The translations under genes and the position numbers were made by a program. Shown in pieces: positions 1-11,672 of a DNA stretch of 64,000 bases. Where the stretch lies: positions 63,661,441 through 63,725,440 of the forward strand of contig OY288245.1 of the NCBI GenBank assembly GCA_958450325.1, given 5' to 3'. A model generated the notes under the pieces. The model did not search any database. It worked only from the letters and a program-made list of their open reading frames with translations, and had not been told where the DNA came from. Source of the stretch: Agrostemma githago. Taxonomy: Eukaryota; Streptophyta; Magnoliopsida; Caryophyllales; Caryophyllaceae. How positions within the stretch are numbered: position 1 is the stretch's first letter; each line of letters starts with the position of its first letter.

Positions 1-1
1 G

Positions 2-1550
2 GATGCAAAAAGACAACGTCGGGGAAGCACAAGGCGTCGGGTCGACATTAGCCGGGAGTCAGCACCGACTCAGGATCTCGTTCCATATTCCGAGCAGAGC
101 ATACCGGAATACCCCGACATTCGGTTTACCTCGGAAGATCAGAGGGAGCGCTTCGTGCGGTTGGCAGCACTTAAGGTAACCCCGACACGGTTTCTAGACC
201 GTGTGATCTTGGGCAGGTTGGGCATTTATCAGCCTGTTATCGACTTACTGAATGGTACTGGTATGAGTGGGCTTATTTATATGCTTGAATTCACATATAA
301 GAGTCCGACTCTAGAGTTTTTTAGTAGTTTTAATTTCTTTAGTGACACAAATTGGGACACACCATGCATATTTTTTAGACTCTTTAACACGAGTTTTTCT
401 AGGACCGTTTGCGAGTTCGGTCAGCTTTTGGGTGTCACTAGCGAAGGGGACTCAATACATCCCCCTCGTCGTCTAGCCAATGAAATCTGGTCTTGCATTT
501 CTGATCGTAATATGGGTCGTAAGCGGGGCAACGAAGTCCATCACCTGGCTATCCGATATTGGCTTCATCTGATAGGGTGCACCATTTACGGACGTACAGA
601 GCCGAATAACATTAATGCCGATGAGTTAGAGAGTCTAGCCGGCTATCTTAACATCGATAGTAAGCGGCCATATGTCATGAATGTGGCCGCCCTTGTTGCC
701 CACCATTTCCAACATATCGGAAATGGGCTTATAGCTGTCATTCATTGTGGGGGTCTCGTTTCCCATATCGGTCGTAGGTTGTTTCCAGACTTCCCGTGCG
801 GGAAGGAACCTATAGGACACGATCTTCCACCTGCCACGCGACTTGAGAGTTGTCTTTTGAACTTTTATGTCCTTAGGGATCTTCATTGGCTAGGTCCATA
901 TTTGCATTGGCGCATAGCAAAGGATGACTCGATTATCCTCCCTTACAATCTACCACCTCTTACCCCCTTCCCCCATCTCCCCATTGGTCCTGAAAGGGAC
1001 CCTCCCTCCACCGTATCCCTCCTATTTGCTACCACTTAGGAGGGATCTTCAGACCCCCCACACACTTCGCACCCGAGACGGGTGGACCATCTCGACCTCC
1101 TCGACAATCTCGAGGGGGTGGCCGATCGACTAGCCGTGCATCAAATACACCATATTTTGCGGCTGGACCTTCGGACCCACCACGACCTCCTTATGCATTT
1201 CCATATACTGATTATTCTAATGTGTCTTCATATCCTGCCCACTTCGTGCCTCCTCCACCATATGTTCCACCTGCGGTCGTCGACCAAGCGGCGGTCCCTG
1301 GAATCCTTAATGAGTTGTGCCACCAGATAGCCACGGTACAGCTAAATCATGCACTTTCCGACTTTCCATGTTACAACAATGCAGTGCAGATCGGCCTGAT
1401 CCCTCCTACAGCTTGGCACCCGACTTACTACACCTATCCCGAGGGAGGTTATGATAACAATGACGGAACATGGAGGGAGATAATAACGAGGAAGATGACG
1501 AGGAGGGAGATGACGATAGTGGAAGTGGTAGTCATGAGGAGAGCGGTGAC
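2..1550 (+). pseudogene. Athila-type retrotransposon ORF1-like protein, 5'-partial and degenerate
   Basis: The frame is open from base 2 (no start in the window) to a stop at 1037-1039. The protein resembles the ATHILA ORF1 / putative plant transposon protein family found in the 3' half of Athila Ty3/gypsy elements; its function is unknown. Visible family-like text includes 'TPTRFLDRVILGRLGIYQPV' and 'RYWLHLIGCTIYGR'. Beyond 1039 the coding sense continues in other frames: a Pro-rich stretch at about 1222-1470, then an acidic Asp/Glu/Ser/Gly tail at about 1480-1550. At least two frameshifts are therefore present. The tail is interrupted at 1550 by a CACTA transposon. After the second target-site copy the original frame reads D-E-S-S-D and stops at 5295-5297. 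Position upstream of a 3'UTR-like stretch, a polypurine tract and an LTR supports the Athila assignment. Family assignment is by recognition of the text, not by search. Confidence 0.7.
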
Positions 1551-1572
1551 CACTACAAGAAAAATGATTTTG

Positions 1573-1795
1573 GGCAACAAAAAATTTCGTCGCCCTAAAT
1601 ACATTTTCCGTTGCCCATACGCTTGTGCAACGAAAATGCATTCGTCATGGGTTCGACGCCCAAGGGTCGTCGCCCTTTCCTATATGTGCAACGAAACAAG
1701 TTTTCGTCGCCCATAGGGTATTTTGTGCAACAAAGATATTTCGTTGCCCAATATATAATTTCCGCGACAAATATCACTTTTGTTGCCCTTGAGGA
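1573..1795. repeat. CACTA left subterminal repeat array
   Basis: Many copies of a motif around GCAACGAAA and its complement TTTCGTTGCCC occur in both orientations, often as near-palindromic pairs. Such arrays are the usual binding sites of the CACTA DNA-binding protein. The inference of binding is from the family; the repeats themselves are visible. Confidence 0.8.
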
Positions 1796-3716
1796 GAATT
1801 GTGCAAAAATTACATCTCGGAAGATATATATTTCAAAAATATGTATCTACATGTGTTTCCTCGAAGAAGTTAATGTATCGAAAATAAAGTCTCAAGGATT
1901 TTACATCAATAATATACTGCAAGGCTTTATAAAAAAAGGAGACTATGCTTCGTGGTAGATAAAAATAGAAGCTCCATATCCATCATCCCATTGCCCAAAA
2001 AACATTCAAAAAATCTATGAGCCATTTGTGTTAGCGCCCCAACCTGTATAGATGAGAAACATTTTCGATTATAATTCGGATGGACCGAAATGTGTGGACA
2101 ACAATTCCATACAATAGTTACAATGCTTCTGGAGTAAAGAAGAGAAAAGATGATATTGAGATGTTTAGTGTCTATGATGGAATAATCAGAATGAGAAGCC
2201 ACTTTAAGAATCAGCCCATGCTCATTACAAGGACGGTTTCGTTAAGAAGGTTAAACAAAGTTGCTGATATAGTAAGCTAACACGAGTGAGAGATCTTGAA
2301 TAATGGGACTGAACCGGGAAAGGTGAGTGTCACTTATTCACGACGACCTAAAAAGAAAGGGAAAACGAAACAGAGAAGAACTTTCCTTTAAACCACAATA
2401 TCAAATACACCACAAGAAGTCTCCCTTCAACCTTTCCTTCCCATACCACCTCATAGTCAGCCTTTCTAAGATTACACTACACAAAATCTCACCAGATTTG
2501 CAACAACAACACACATCCTTCATTAATTACTCCATTACTCCCTTCCACCAATCCACCCACTCAATAATATCAGTCTTATAGTATTTCAATATTCAATCAC
2601 CAAACTAATTTATTTTGATTGACTAATGGATTGAGACACATGTTACACAATTACAGAGACAGAAAAAGGTGACCATGAGCGCAACCTGCACTAAGCTTCC
2701 ATGAAAAAAGTGCAGCAATAAAATTATCTGGACACCTCAAAGGCTTCGCACCTGTGGCAGAGTTAGAGGTCATGTCAATAAGCCTGGGAGCCATGACCAC
2801 AATTATTATCCAACTTTAGTCTTTTATGAGTATGTAGTCTCACATTTATGACTATGAATTTTAAAAAAAAAAAAAGGCTGAAAGAATGGGGTACCTGAAA
2901 GCAAGTTGTAGAAACTCGTCAACACCAGCTTTATACTTTGGTTTCCGCCTATCTTTTACCCCTTTGTGATTCATCCCACTTCGATCTCTATTCATTCTTC
3001 AGCCAAAAAAAAGAATTATTAGCAAGTTAGCACTAACGGAAACAGGAAAGTTAAGTGCACTGAAGTGAATTAAAATAATATCAAAATATAAAAGTAATAA
3101 ACAAATGAATTTAGCATCACACATTTCATTAACCAAAGTGCAATCTCCGAGAAATATGCGGACAAACGTTGCAGATGCATGACCCAAAATGAAAACCACA
3201 TCAACTTTTTTTATGTTTTATTTCATCATCATCATAATGAAAAGAAGAGCATTGACACTAATCATCATAATGAAAATAAGGGCATTAAGGTTCAGTTTGA
3301 TTTAGTGTTAGACTTAAAACAAGAAGAGCATTAGAAAGTAACAAAGTAACACACATTCAGTCCGCTTTCTAATTTTCTTCTTTTCTCCTACTCTGCATCT
3401 ATTTCAGTCTTCTTATGGTGATTAATGGAGACTTTTAGACAAACTCAAGAAATCAATGAGAAATGTTGACCTATTTTATTTATGAAAAGAAGGCAAAATC
3501 AATGGTGACAACAAGCTTAGTATCATCCCGTACAATCAGAAATCAGTGAGAAACAAATACTCATGTATAAACTAAAAGAAGGCAAAATAATATGAACTAC
3601 GAAGTATTATTTTGTATGAACTTATGACATCAAGCTTAGTATCTCGATTAATTACTCATGTATAAACTATTTTGTGTCAATATTTGGAATATAATTGAAC
3701 AAATTTTTGAGAACTT

Positions 3717-4405
3717 AGCTACTGTCAATCGATCATCTAATAACTTCGTATAGCAACAAATCACATTTGAGCTACACTTAACCATTAAACCTTCATAATT
3801 TCACTATCAGTTCATCATCTAATCACTTTGTATAACAACGAATCACCTTTCAGCTATAATTAACCATTAAATCTTCATAATTTCACTGTCAATTGATCCT
3901 CTAATTACTTCTTGTATCAACAAATCACCTTTGAACTATAATTAAACATCAATCTTCATAATTTCAATGTCAATCGATCATCTAATCACTTCTTATAGCA
4001 ACAAATCACATTTGAGCCACGCATTAACATCAATCTTCATAATTTCACTGTCAATAAATCATCTAATCGCTTCTTATAGCAACAAATCACATTTGAGCTA
4101 TGCTTAACCATCAATCTTAAGAATTTTTCCTGTCAATCGATTATCTAATCACTTCTAATAGTAACAAACCACTTTTGAACTATAATTAACCATCAAACTT
4201 CATAATTTCACCATCAATTGATCATCTAATTATCTCTTATAACAAGAAATCACACTCGAGCTGTAATTAACCATTAATCTTCACAATTTTACTATCAATT
4301 GACCATCTAATCACTTCTTATAACAAAAAATCACATTTGAGCTACATTTAACCATCAATCTTCATGATTTTACAGTCATTTGATCATCTTATCACTTCTA
4401 ACTCT
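3717..4405. repeat. Minisatellite, about 81-82 bp unit, 8 to 9 copies
   Basis: The phrase GTCAATCGATCATCTAAT and close variants recur at about 3723, 3806, 3888, 3970, 4049, 4131, 4212, 4293 and 4374, a spacing of 79-82 bp. Each unit also contains a CAACAAATCACATTTGAGCT-like segment and a TTCATAATTTCAC-like segment. Units differ by scattered substitutions and small indels, so the array is not recent. It lies wholly inside the CACTA element. Confidence 0.88.
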
Positions 4406-5044
4406 TAATACCAATCAGATTTCAAAATTAGCATTAATTTTACACAATTCAAACCACAAATAGCAATTAAATAGCTACGAAAGTTCAAAACGAGAAATCG
4501 AAATCATCAAATCTGACAACAGATAAAAATCAACGATAGAGTGTTGAATAATCAATCATAGAGTGATAAAATCGGAACAATGTGATAGATCTAGAAGATT
4601 GTAGAAGCTTACAATCGCGAAAGACAATGTTATCGCCTCTTTGAGAAAGAACGAAGAACTGTGATATCATTTTTCTCTCTAAATTACCGCCCGCGCTCTA
4701 AAACTCAGTTCAGTGATATCATTTTATATATAACTTCTCTTTAAGTTATATTTGGAATATGATTGAACAAATACTCATTCAACTCATATAATCCCCAAAT
4801 AAACCCTAATTCTCAAATCAGGATAAATTAAAAGATGAATGTAACCTGGTAAAACGTCAATGTAGTAGAAGCTCGTAATCTTGCGGAGATGAAATTGACA
4901 AGGTTTGGGAATTTTTTTGGCCTCAGATATTCTGGAATTTTTTTGGCGGTGTGGTTTCTGGTTTGGGAGCCATTTCATGTTTGATGGTGCGAAATTTTGG
5001 GGAAAAGTTTGGAGGCATTATTTTTGCGCCTTTTTTTTTTTAAT

Positions 5045-5264
5045 GTTTGGGCGACGATAGTGGTTTTCGTTGTCCAAATAGTCGAGTATGTACTACAAAT
5101 AATTGTGTTTGTTGCTCAAAAGTTATTTGGGCAACGAAATATGCGTTTTGTCACACAAACATTAATTTAAGGCAACAAAAACATGGTCATCGCCCAAATT
5201 AATATAATTGTGCAACGAAAAAATATTTGGTTGCCCTAGTTAGTTCATTTTGTTGCCCAAACCT
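5045..5264. repeat. CACTA right subterminal repeat array
   Basis: This is the mirror partner of the left array. Motifs such as GGGCAACGAAA, TTCGTTGTCC and TTGTTGCCC alternate in orientation up to the right terminal inverted repeat. Confidence 0.8.
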
Positions 5265-5282
5265 ATTTTTCTTGTAGTGGAC

Positions 5283-6844
5283 GAGAGCTCCGATTAGGAC
5301 GGTTTGGGGAGGTCTCCATTTGTATATATCTTGTAAGTAGTTCTTCTTTTTCTTTTTGCACTTCCATCGTTTTGCATTCCTTCCCCGTATTTATTATTGC
5401 CTCTTATTGTTTGATTGCTGTACACAATGAGGGCATTGTGTGATTTGGTTTGGGGACAGTATGTTTCTGTCTGTTTTCATCCATCTGCATATTTCTTGCA
5501 TTTTCGCATGCATTTAAAAAAAATCACAAAAATATGTTTTTGCATTTAGTCGAGTCTTAGTTGAGTCGGAATGTTATGTAGCGATGATGATAATGCTTCT
5601 ATGTCTTCATTTAGTTGCTTGTGCTAGTGCGCCGTTAGAGTTTTTATATATAATTACATGCGGCATTCTTGCATCTTTGGTTAACAGTACTGAACGAATA
5701 AACTTGACTCATTGTTGGGAAACTACTCAGATTTGTAAGGAATTAGAGCCTTAAACTGATGACATTCATGATCAGTTTCATTTTGGTTGAGAGTAGTACT
5801 CCTTATGAGACATGTAACATCAAACTGCATAAGCATGGCATTCGTCTCTTAGGTACCTTTACGTTTTTTACTTGTGGCTTTGACATGTGCAAAAAAGGCA
5901 AATCCTTTCTTTTAATTAATTCCCATGAGCCTCACATAGCCAAATTGATTTGTTTGACCCGTTTATCAACTACATGCCATATATTGCCTACCCTAGTCAA
6001 GCTAGTAGATAAATTAGACGGAATTGTTTTTTTCGGGTTAATTTTGGTACCATGATGATTGGAAAAGAAAAAAGGGGAATTGAAAAAAAGGAAAAAGGAA
6101 AAAATCAATGAAAGAAAAAAATTGAATGAAAAAAAAAAGGAAAAGAAAGGAAAGAAGAAAAGAAAAAAAAATGAAGTGAAACTAGAAGAAGAATGTGTTT
6201 TTTTTTTTATTTCAAAAAAAAAATGTGTTTTTGCTATGAGAAAAGAATTGATCTCTCTAATTTCATAGTTATTGGTGAGAAGCGATTTTTTTAAGGAGCT
6301 TGTTGCTATGCCTAATTTCTTCGACTGCTGTTTGGTGAGAACGGAATGTTTATTATTGATGGGTGTAAGGAATACTAGCTTGGCTTTTACCTCCTTATAT
6401 CCATACCATTTTGCCCCTTCTTACCCGATTAGCCTCACTTTATACTATATGTAAGTCCTTGGCACTTGTCTTTACCCGATAGAATGCGTATGTACGGTTA
6501 TTAGAGGTTGATTTCATGTTAGATTGCATGCATGTCTTGTAAGTCGCAGCTTAGGTGAGTGTTTTGTCTTTCCGTTTTTACATAAACTCACAATATCACC
6601 CCTTTTGTGTGATGAGCGATCCGTGAGAGTCCGACATAGACGAGTTTTGCAAGGTTGAAGGTTCGGTATTGTTGTCATTTGTCAAGTTTGTTGTATGTGG
6701 TTGTTTACATTAATTTTAATCGTTGCGTATTGATTTGGGTAACTTTGGAGCATATTCCTCTATGAGTTATATACATTCCATTAGGTTTGAGTTCATCGTT
6801 TTGTGCTTGCTTGAGGAAAAGCAAGGGTTTGGTTTGGGGAGATT
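5283..6844 (+). other. Athila 3' untranslated region between ORF and 3' LTR
   Basis: After the relic stop at 5295-5297 no convincing coding sequence continues. The stretch includes a purine-rich A/G tract at about 6059-6240 and ends in the polypurine sequence GGTTTGGGGAGATT (6831-6844) just before the LTR. A long non-coding 3' leader to the polypurine tract is usual for Athila elements. The open frame at 5759-6055 shows no recognisable domain. Confidence 0.6.
6831..6844 (+). other. Polypurine tract (plus-strand primer)
   Basis: GGTTTGGGGAGATT lies directly against the TG that opens the LTR, in the position and composition of the Ty3/gypsy plus-strand primer. Confidence 0.7.
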
Positions 6845-7051
6845 TGATGTGCGTATTTTATATACACTTTTTATGCCTTTTATATGCGCATTCCCGTGTT
6901 TATTGAATAGTGAAAACTATTATTTTGCCCCGAATTGGCTACTTTGTGGTGTGTATTGTCCTTTTGCAGGAACGGAAGATAAAGGAGCTAAAACGAACCA
7001 AAACCGAGTCAAAACGAAGCTGGAAAAGCTGTTCGCTGGAACGGCTGATAG

Positions 7052-7194
7052 ACGACCGACTATTAGAATAGTCGGCCAACCATAACGATAGTCGCCGACA
7101 ATGACAATAGTCGGCCGACTATTTTGGAACCTGCAGAAATCAAAATAAGTGAATGATTAGTCGACCGACTATTAAAATAGTCGGCCGACTATTT
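7052..7194. promoter_or_regulatory. Palindromic U3 repeat array (AGTCGGCCGACTA-type)
   Basis: Within 145 bp upstream of the LTR TATA box there are several perfect or near copies of AGTCGGCCGACT / AGTCGACCGACT, joined by TATTAAAATA-like spacers. Each is a self-complementary half-site pair. Position suggests an enhancer or binding-site cluster; that role is inferred. Confidence 0.55.
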
Positions 7195-7262
7195 CCTGGG
7201 CCGCGGGCAGATTTCGTGCTCAGCAAGAAGTTTCCTAAACAGTTTTTAACTCATTCAAATTG

Positions 7263-7270
7263 TATAAATA
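7263..7270 (+). promoter_or_regulatory. LTR TATA box
   Basis: TATAAATA followed by GGGC lies 418 bp into the LTR and is followed by a C/T-rich leader, the usual layout of a plant LTR promoter. Confidence 0.65.
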
Positions 7271-8257
7271 GGGCTTTTCAGCCACATTAGATCTTCACTT
7301 CTCTACCTTTACACTTCTCTACTTTTAGACTTTTATCTCTTCTCCTTATTCTCCTTAGATTACTTTTAGTTTAATTCTCCCCTTTTAAAACTCGGTTATT
7401 GTAAGACTTTCGGATTCGAATCGCCTTTATTCCTCTTGGTAATTAAATCTAATCTTTCTTTCTTCTTCTTCGTTCTTGATTGTTCTTCTTCTTCCATATT
7501 TAATTATTCTTAATCGTTGTTTTATGCTTGTCGTAAATTTATTATTATTCATCATGTTTAAACTAGTAAAATCCTTTATTAATCATGTTGTTCTTGAATT
7601 AATCATGAGTAGCTAATTTCCTTCGCTAGGATTTAGGGGATCTGCGAATTGAATGTGGTCGCTAAATAATTTATAGATCTGTCAATGATTTTGTGTCTGA
7701 GTTGTCAATTGTAGAATATAATCGCGATTAGTCAGTTAATGCGCATGATTGATTAATTGAATTCGGTAAACTTGAACCTAAGATCGGATGCCTTTAGACG
7801 CATGTTAGGGTGAATAGCAGACCGAAAGGACCTTTTCACTACCCCTTAGACCAATATCTGCGATAGACCTGTGACTTAGACCGTGACCATATGAGAATCG
7901 TAGTGAACCTACAATCCTAGTTTTCTCTCCTTATAAATTCGTCTTAATTCATCCTATTTATTTTAGTTATTCTTTCTCTTTTAATTCTCTTTCCTTCACT
8001 ACTTTAGTTTAGTTAAACACAAAATATAAAAAAAACCCCGGTTGTTACTTAGATAGACTTTAATTGCAAGTAGGATTTATTTGTCTCCCTGTGAAATCGA
8101 TCCCGACTTCCCTAGCTATATTTTTAGTTGGACCGTAGTTGATTATTTTTTATAGGTACACGACTAGCTTATCAGTAGGTGAACAATAATTGTTCTAAAC
8201 TATACGGCTTGAGGATAGAAATTATAGTAGCAAAGTTTATCTCTTTAAGCCGCTATA

Positions 8258-9321
8258 TCTATATAATATTATAAAAAGGCAATCCAAACTAAAAATCCAA
8301 ACTATGTAGTTTTTTGTCACGTGACGTCTCAACCATTCGTTTTCTCAAATCCCTCTTTTAAGAATGTTAAAATAAAGATAAAATTGTATTATACTCTTTG
8401 AAAGTCTATATACGTTTCACCACATTGTCAACTGTCATCTTAAATACTTCTTCATTAAGATCTCTCTTAATATTCATCTTTCTTTCCATATTTCTTTACA
8501 TATAACGTATGACATTGTCTAAGGTATAAAATTTTTATTACTTGCATATCATGGATATTCTCGACTCTCAAGTTACATGTCATTTTTAAATTAAAATATT
8601 TAGGGTGGTTACACGTGGGTTTGCAAAGACTAACAAATGCAATATCATAACAATCAAGTCAATATCTTTCGTTTTACATGAACTAAAATTATAAAAAATT
8701 GATATTCTTAATCTACTCATAAAGACGAATATAACAAGATTCCACATGACTAATTTTCTCTTATAGATTGCCGGAATATTAACGCTTCTCTTGAGTTGTG
8801 AATAGTGTCCACAAGGGAAATGAACCCTTTGGATTTGAACGAAGGGAGTATTAAAACATCTTTTACAATTTTCAATCTCCTTTACATAGAAAAAATATTT
8901 GGCTATTTGCAAACTAAATATTGTGAAAGACTTTAAATGAAATTGCATAGATTCCCATGTGAGACGGTATCCTTATAAAAATATTATTAGACCTCCCTTC
9001 TCTTTCCTTCCTTATATGTTGGTTGGGTGACAAGATGAGAGGAAAAGGGCGAGTATAGGATGAGGTAAGTGTTTGGATAAATTCTGCTTATAAATCACTT
9101 TCTTATTGAGTAAAGATTTTAATTTGTCTTGGAGTGATTCCTCCTCTTCATTTTCGTCCACCCAACTTGATATCCAAACAAGAAATTTCATCTCCCTTCA
9201 AATTCCTCCCCTCCATTTCCTCCAATTTTCTCAATCCAAATACATTATTAGCCAGTCTCGAATTACTAAACACAATCTTCTTACACTAACTCGTGCATTG
9301 TTGCACAGGTACAAAAACTAG
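8258..9321 (+). mobile_element. Non-autonomous Helitron, about 1.06 kb
   Basis: The 5' end reads A|TCTATATAATATTATAAAA, the TC start typical of plant Helitrons. The 3' end has a stem GTGCA..TTGT..TGCAC at about 9293-9308, then a short A-rich spacer and CTAG (9318-9321) followed by T. Insertion between A and T without target duplication fits Helitrons. No coding capacity is recognisable inside. Confidence 0.7.
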
Positions 9322-9726
9322 TTTTGTATAAATAGCCTACGTCATTATCAATAAAATTTACAAACACATAACAGAACATCAGTTTCAACCAAAACTTCAA
9401 ATCTTACCAAATCTCCCTGACTTAACAATAAACTTTCCCCAATTCCTCTTTTTCTCCCATTTCTTTTGGGCACGAAAATTAAAAAAATAGTAAAAAAATT
9501 GATTAAATGTCAAAAAAAGTGGGAATAAAGTGGAAAGAGCGTGGGTTTGTGTATAAAGTAAAGATTAAAGAAATGATTATAATATAACCCAAAAAAAGAG
9601 GGAAGGTTGAAACAATAGTCAACATCAAAAGCATTGCAGATGGACATAGAAATGTACAAGGTAACATAAGACAATGTTTATCCCTAGGTGTTTTCACCAA
9701 GGTCTAACTCATATTATATACTCGTA
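9322..9726. other. Intergenic sequence, nothing recognised
   Basis: A+T-rich sequence between two Helitron candidates. The open frame at 9503-9700 (minus) has no recognisable domain. Confidence 0.4.
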
Positions 9727-10139
9727 TCTTTTATCTTTTATTTATTAAAACATGCACCAAGGTAGGTGAGGTGGCACATGTCTTTGATGAGTATTTCAAA
9801 ATACTCAAGTCTCATTAAACCAACTCAATTATGACAATTCTTCCCATAAAAAGCATCCATCAACGAAATGGCCTGGGCTACACAATACGGGCTTGACCAT
9901 CCTCACTTCACAATCCCGTCTTCACACTCAATTAACCTGGACATTATAGTAGCTTAATTAATCCGTGCTTCAAAATACTAAACCCTAATATATGTATCAC
10001 AATATCTTTTCCCCTAATACAATCCCCTTAAACTTTGCAAATAGAAAACGTAAAACATTAAAAACCCTAATACAATATTAAACTCTTATACATTTACTTC
10101 CATAGTCGATTACTGTATCAAAGAAAAATTTATTCGAAA

Positions 10140-10313
10140 ATGTCAGCTGCCATTAATCCTACCATTGCTACCTTATGCCAAGGTGTGAGGTTAAGCAGTT
10201 TGGATGTCAGGGTGATATATAGATGGCAAAGGCCTGACTTCAATGATAAATTAAAGATTGATGGTGTTGACTTGCTTCTAATTGACTCAAAGGCTAAGTA
10301 TTTTCGTTTTCAA
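10140..10313 (+). pseudogene. Fragment of RPA1-like (DUF223-type) OB-fold protein
   Basis: The short frame begins with Met and includes 'DVRVIYRWQRPDFNDKLK' and 'IDGVDLLLIDSKAKYF'. This matches the first OB fold of plant RPA70-like proteins in pattern: V-R-V..R-W..P-D-F.....D..L.D.KA. RPA70 binds single-stranded DNA in replication and repair. Only the N-terminal strand region is present; the following bases turn into A+T-rich noise, either an intron or decay. It is most likely a relic carried by the surrounding Helitron. A functional protein is not supported. Confidence 0.5.
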
Positions 10314-11505
10314 AAGTGTATAAACATACTACAAGTTGACGTCTTCACTTGCTTGAGTCATTCATGTTTTTTAATTAATTTCATAATATATACGGAGTAA
10401 ATATTATTCATTTTCTAAAATATATAAATACTAATTTTTATCGTAGGGAAATTATTATTCATTTTTTTTATTAATTCTTATCTCAATAGTATATAAGTAT
10501 TACGAATATTCATTTTATAAAATATATTGGTACATACAAAAGAAATCAACAATCAACAATTAAGTATTACACAAAGTTTTAGAGATAATAAGTACGAAGT
10601 ATTATTTTTCAGAAAATTTCATAAATAATAAAATCATGAAATTATTAATTGTAAGCAATTTGTCAAATCATTGAAAAATATAGATTATATATGATTAATT
10701 GGTCATTAAATTTTATAAAGAACATATTCTTATTAGCGGGCATGAAATCGACTTCGAGTTTGATCACGAATAATCAAGTGTAGCGGGTGGTGGGTGTAAA
10801 ATATGTTATATTTGATTGCTTTTAGGCTCCTTTATTCACGGATCGATTGGGTTAAATTTGTCGTCATAAACTTGCTCTAAGTTTGTGTTTTGTATTCGGG
10901 TCACTATAGGATTAAAGAAATGTGATTTTGTCAAGGGTGATTTGGCTTGAAATCCGCTCAAATCATTGTGAGTTTTAAATATGAAAGTCGAGGAGAAATT
11001 TGAGCTCAACTCGAGTCTGGCCAAATTATTCCTTTTATTTTATTTTACTTAATAACGTTTGTAACAATTAAAATAAATTTGTGTAAAGTTATCTTAATAT
11101 AACTTTTAAAGAAATTAGCATTCCATAGTTAACAAGTGAGTTACAATTTCGTGTTAATATAATGGTACACATACTCACGTAGAAATTCATTCTCATTAAT
11201 AAACTAAAAAACCAGAACAAAAGTTATGAACGTACAAAACATGAACGTGCACAATCCAATAATCAGTACTCATTTCGACGTCATATGTCGTTATACTTAC
11301 GATATCTTTTACATTTGTCATACACTAAGAAATTGGGGGGAATCTACATACTAACGTGGGTTCTTTGACTTCGATAATGAACACATTGTAACAATCGTCT
11401 ACGTCAATATTCATTTCGTTTACGTAATTTTCAACCAATATCTTCTTTCCGTTCATCTTCATATGGATTGTGATTTGCTTTTTTGATGCAAAAAAACGTT
11501 TCAAC

Positions 11506-11523
11506 CCCGTGAATTTTCACGGG
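11506..11523 (+). repeat. Helitron-type 3' hairpin, upstream copy
   Basis: CCCGTGAATTTTCACGGG is identical to the hairpin at 11643-11660 and is followed by ACACTATT instead of ACACTAGT, so the terminal CTAG is mutated. Confidence 0.65.
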
Positions 11524-11642
11524 TATTATTACACTATTCCTCTATTCCATAATTTCACAAATGTACCATGCAATAATGTCTTTATGTTATATTGCTTATT
11601 AATTATCTTCGATATTTTCTAATGACAATGAAAATGCTCAAC

Positions 11643-11672
11643 CCCGTGAATTTTCACGGGTTAGTACACTAG
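11643..11672 (+). terminator. Helitron 3' terminus: hairpin plus CTAG
   Basis: A perfect 7-bp stem (CCCGTGA/TCACGGG) with a short A/T loop is followed 8 bp later by CTAG and then T, the rolling-circle termination signal of Helitrons. Confidence 0.72.

Larger units (their letters stand above)
1551..5279. mobile_element. Non-autonomous CACTA (En/Spm) DNA transposon, 3.73 kb
   Basis: The element begins with CACTACAAGAAAAAT at 1551-1565 and ends with the exact inverted complement at 5265-5279. Both ends are flanked by a 3-bp duplication, GAC, at 1548-1550 and 5280-5282; 3-bp duplications are the CACTA hallmark. About 220 bp inside each end are filled with short alternating-orientation motifs based on GGGCAACGAAA, as expected for CACTA subterminal transposase-binding repeats. 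No TNPA/TNPD-like transposase can be read, so it would depend on an autonomous partner. The interior holds an 81-bp minisatellite and A+T-rich sequence of unknown origin. It sits in the last codons of an Athila ORF and so is younger than that retrotransposon. Confidence 0.93.
6845..8174 (+). mobile_element. 3' LTR of the Athila-type retrotransposon (about 1.33 kb)
   Basis: The stretch opens with TGATGTGCG after a polypurine tract and ends in CTTATCA. Inside are an array of palindromes in the U3 part, a TATA box at 7263-7270, and pyrimidine-rich R/U5 sequence with TTCTTCTTC runs. The last 90 bp (CCCTGTGAAATCGATCCCGAC and onward) resemble the end of the other Athila-type LTR at about 32880-32971 (CCCTGTGGTTCGACCCCGAC). 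The partner 5' LTR is outside the window, so the target duplication (possible copy GTAGG at 8175) cannot be checked. The exact ends are inferred from TG/CA termini. Confidence 0.75.
9727..11672 (+). mobile_element. Probable second Helitron with a captured RPA1-like fragment
   Basis: The 3' terminus is clear: a hairpin CCCGTGAATTTTCACGGG at 11643-11660, then TTAGTACA and CTAG at 11669-11672, followed by T. A second copy of the same hairpin lies at 11506-11523 and is followed by TATTATTACACTATT, a decayed terminus. The proposed 5' end, A|TCTTTTATCTTTTATTTATT at 9727, has Helitron-like composition but is weakly supported. An RPA1-like OB-fold fragment inside supports the Helitron reading, since plant Helitrons often carry RPA-like genes. 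Confidence 0.5.

Noticed and set aside
3717..4405. Regularly spaced repeats that could suggest a CRISPR array
   Set aside because: The whole 81-bp unit repeats, with no unique spacers, and the context is a plant transposon.
5759..6055. 98-codon frame in the Athila 3' region, considered as an envelope-like product
   Set aside because: No signal peptide, transmembrane pattern or family text supports it.
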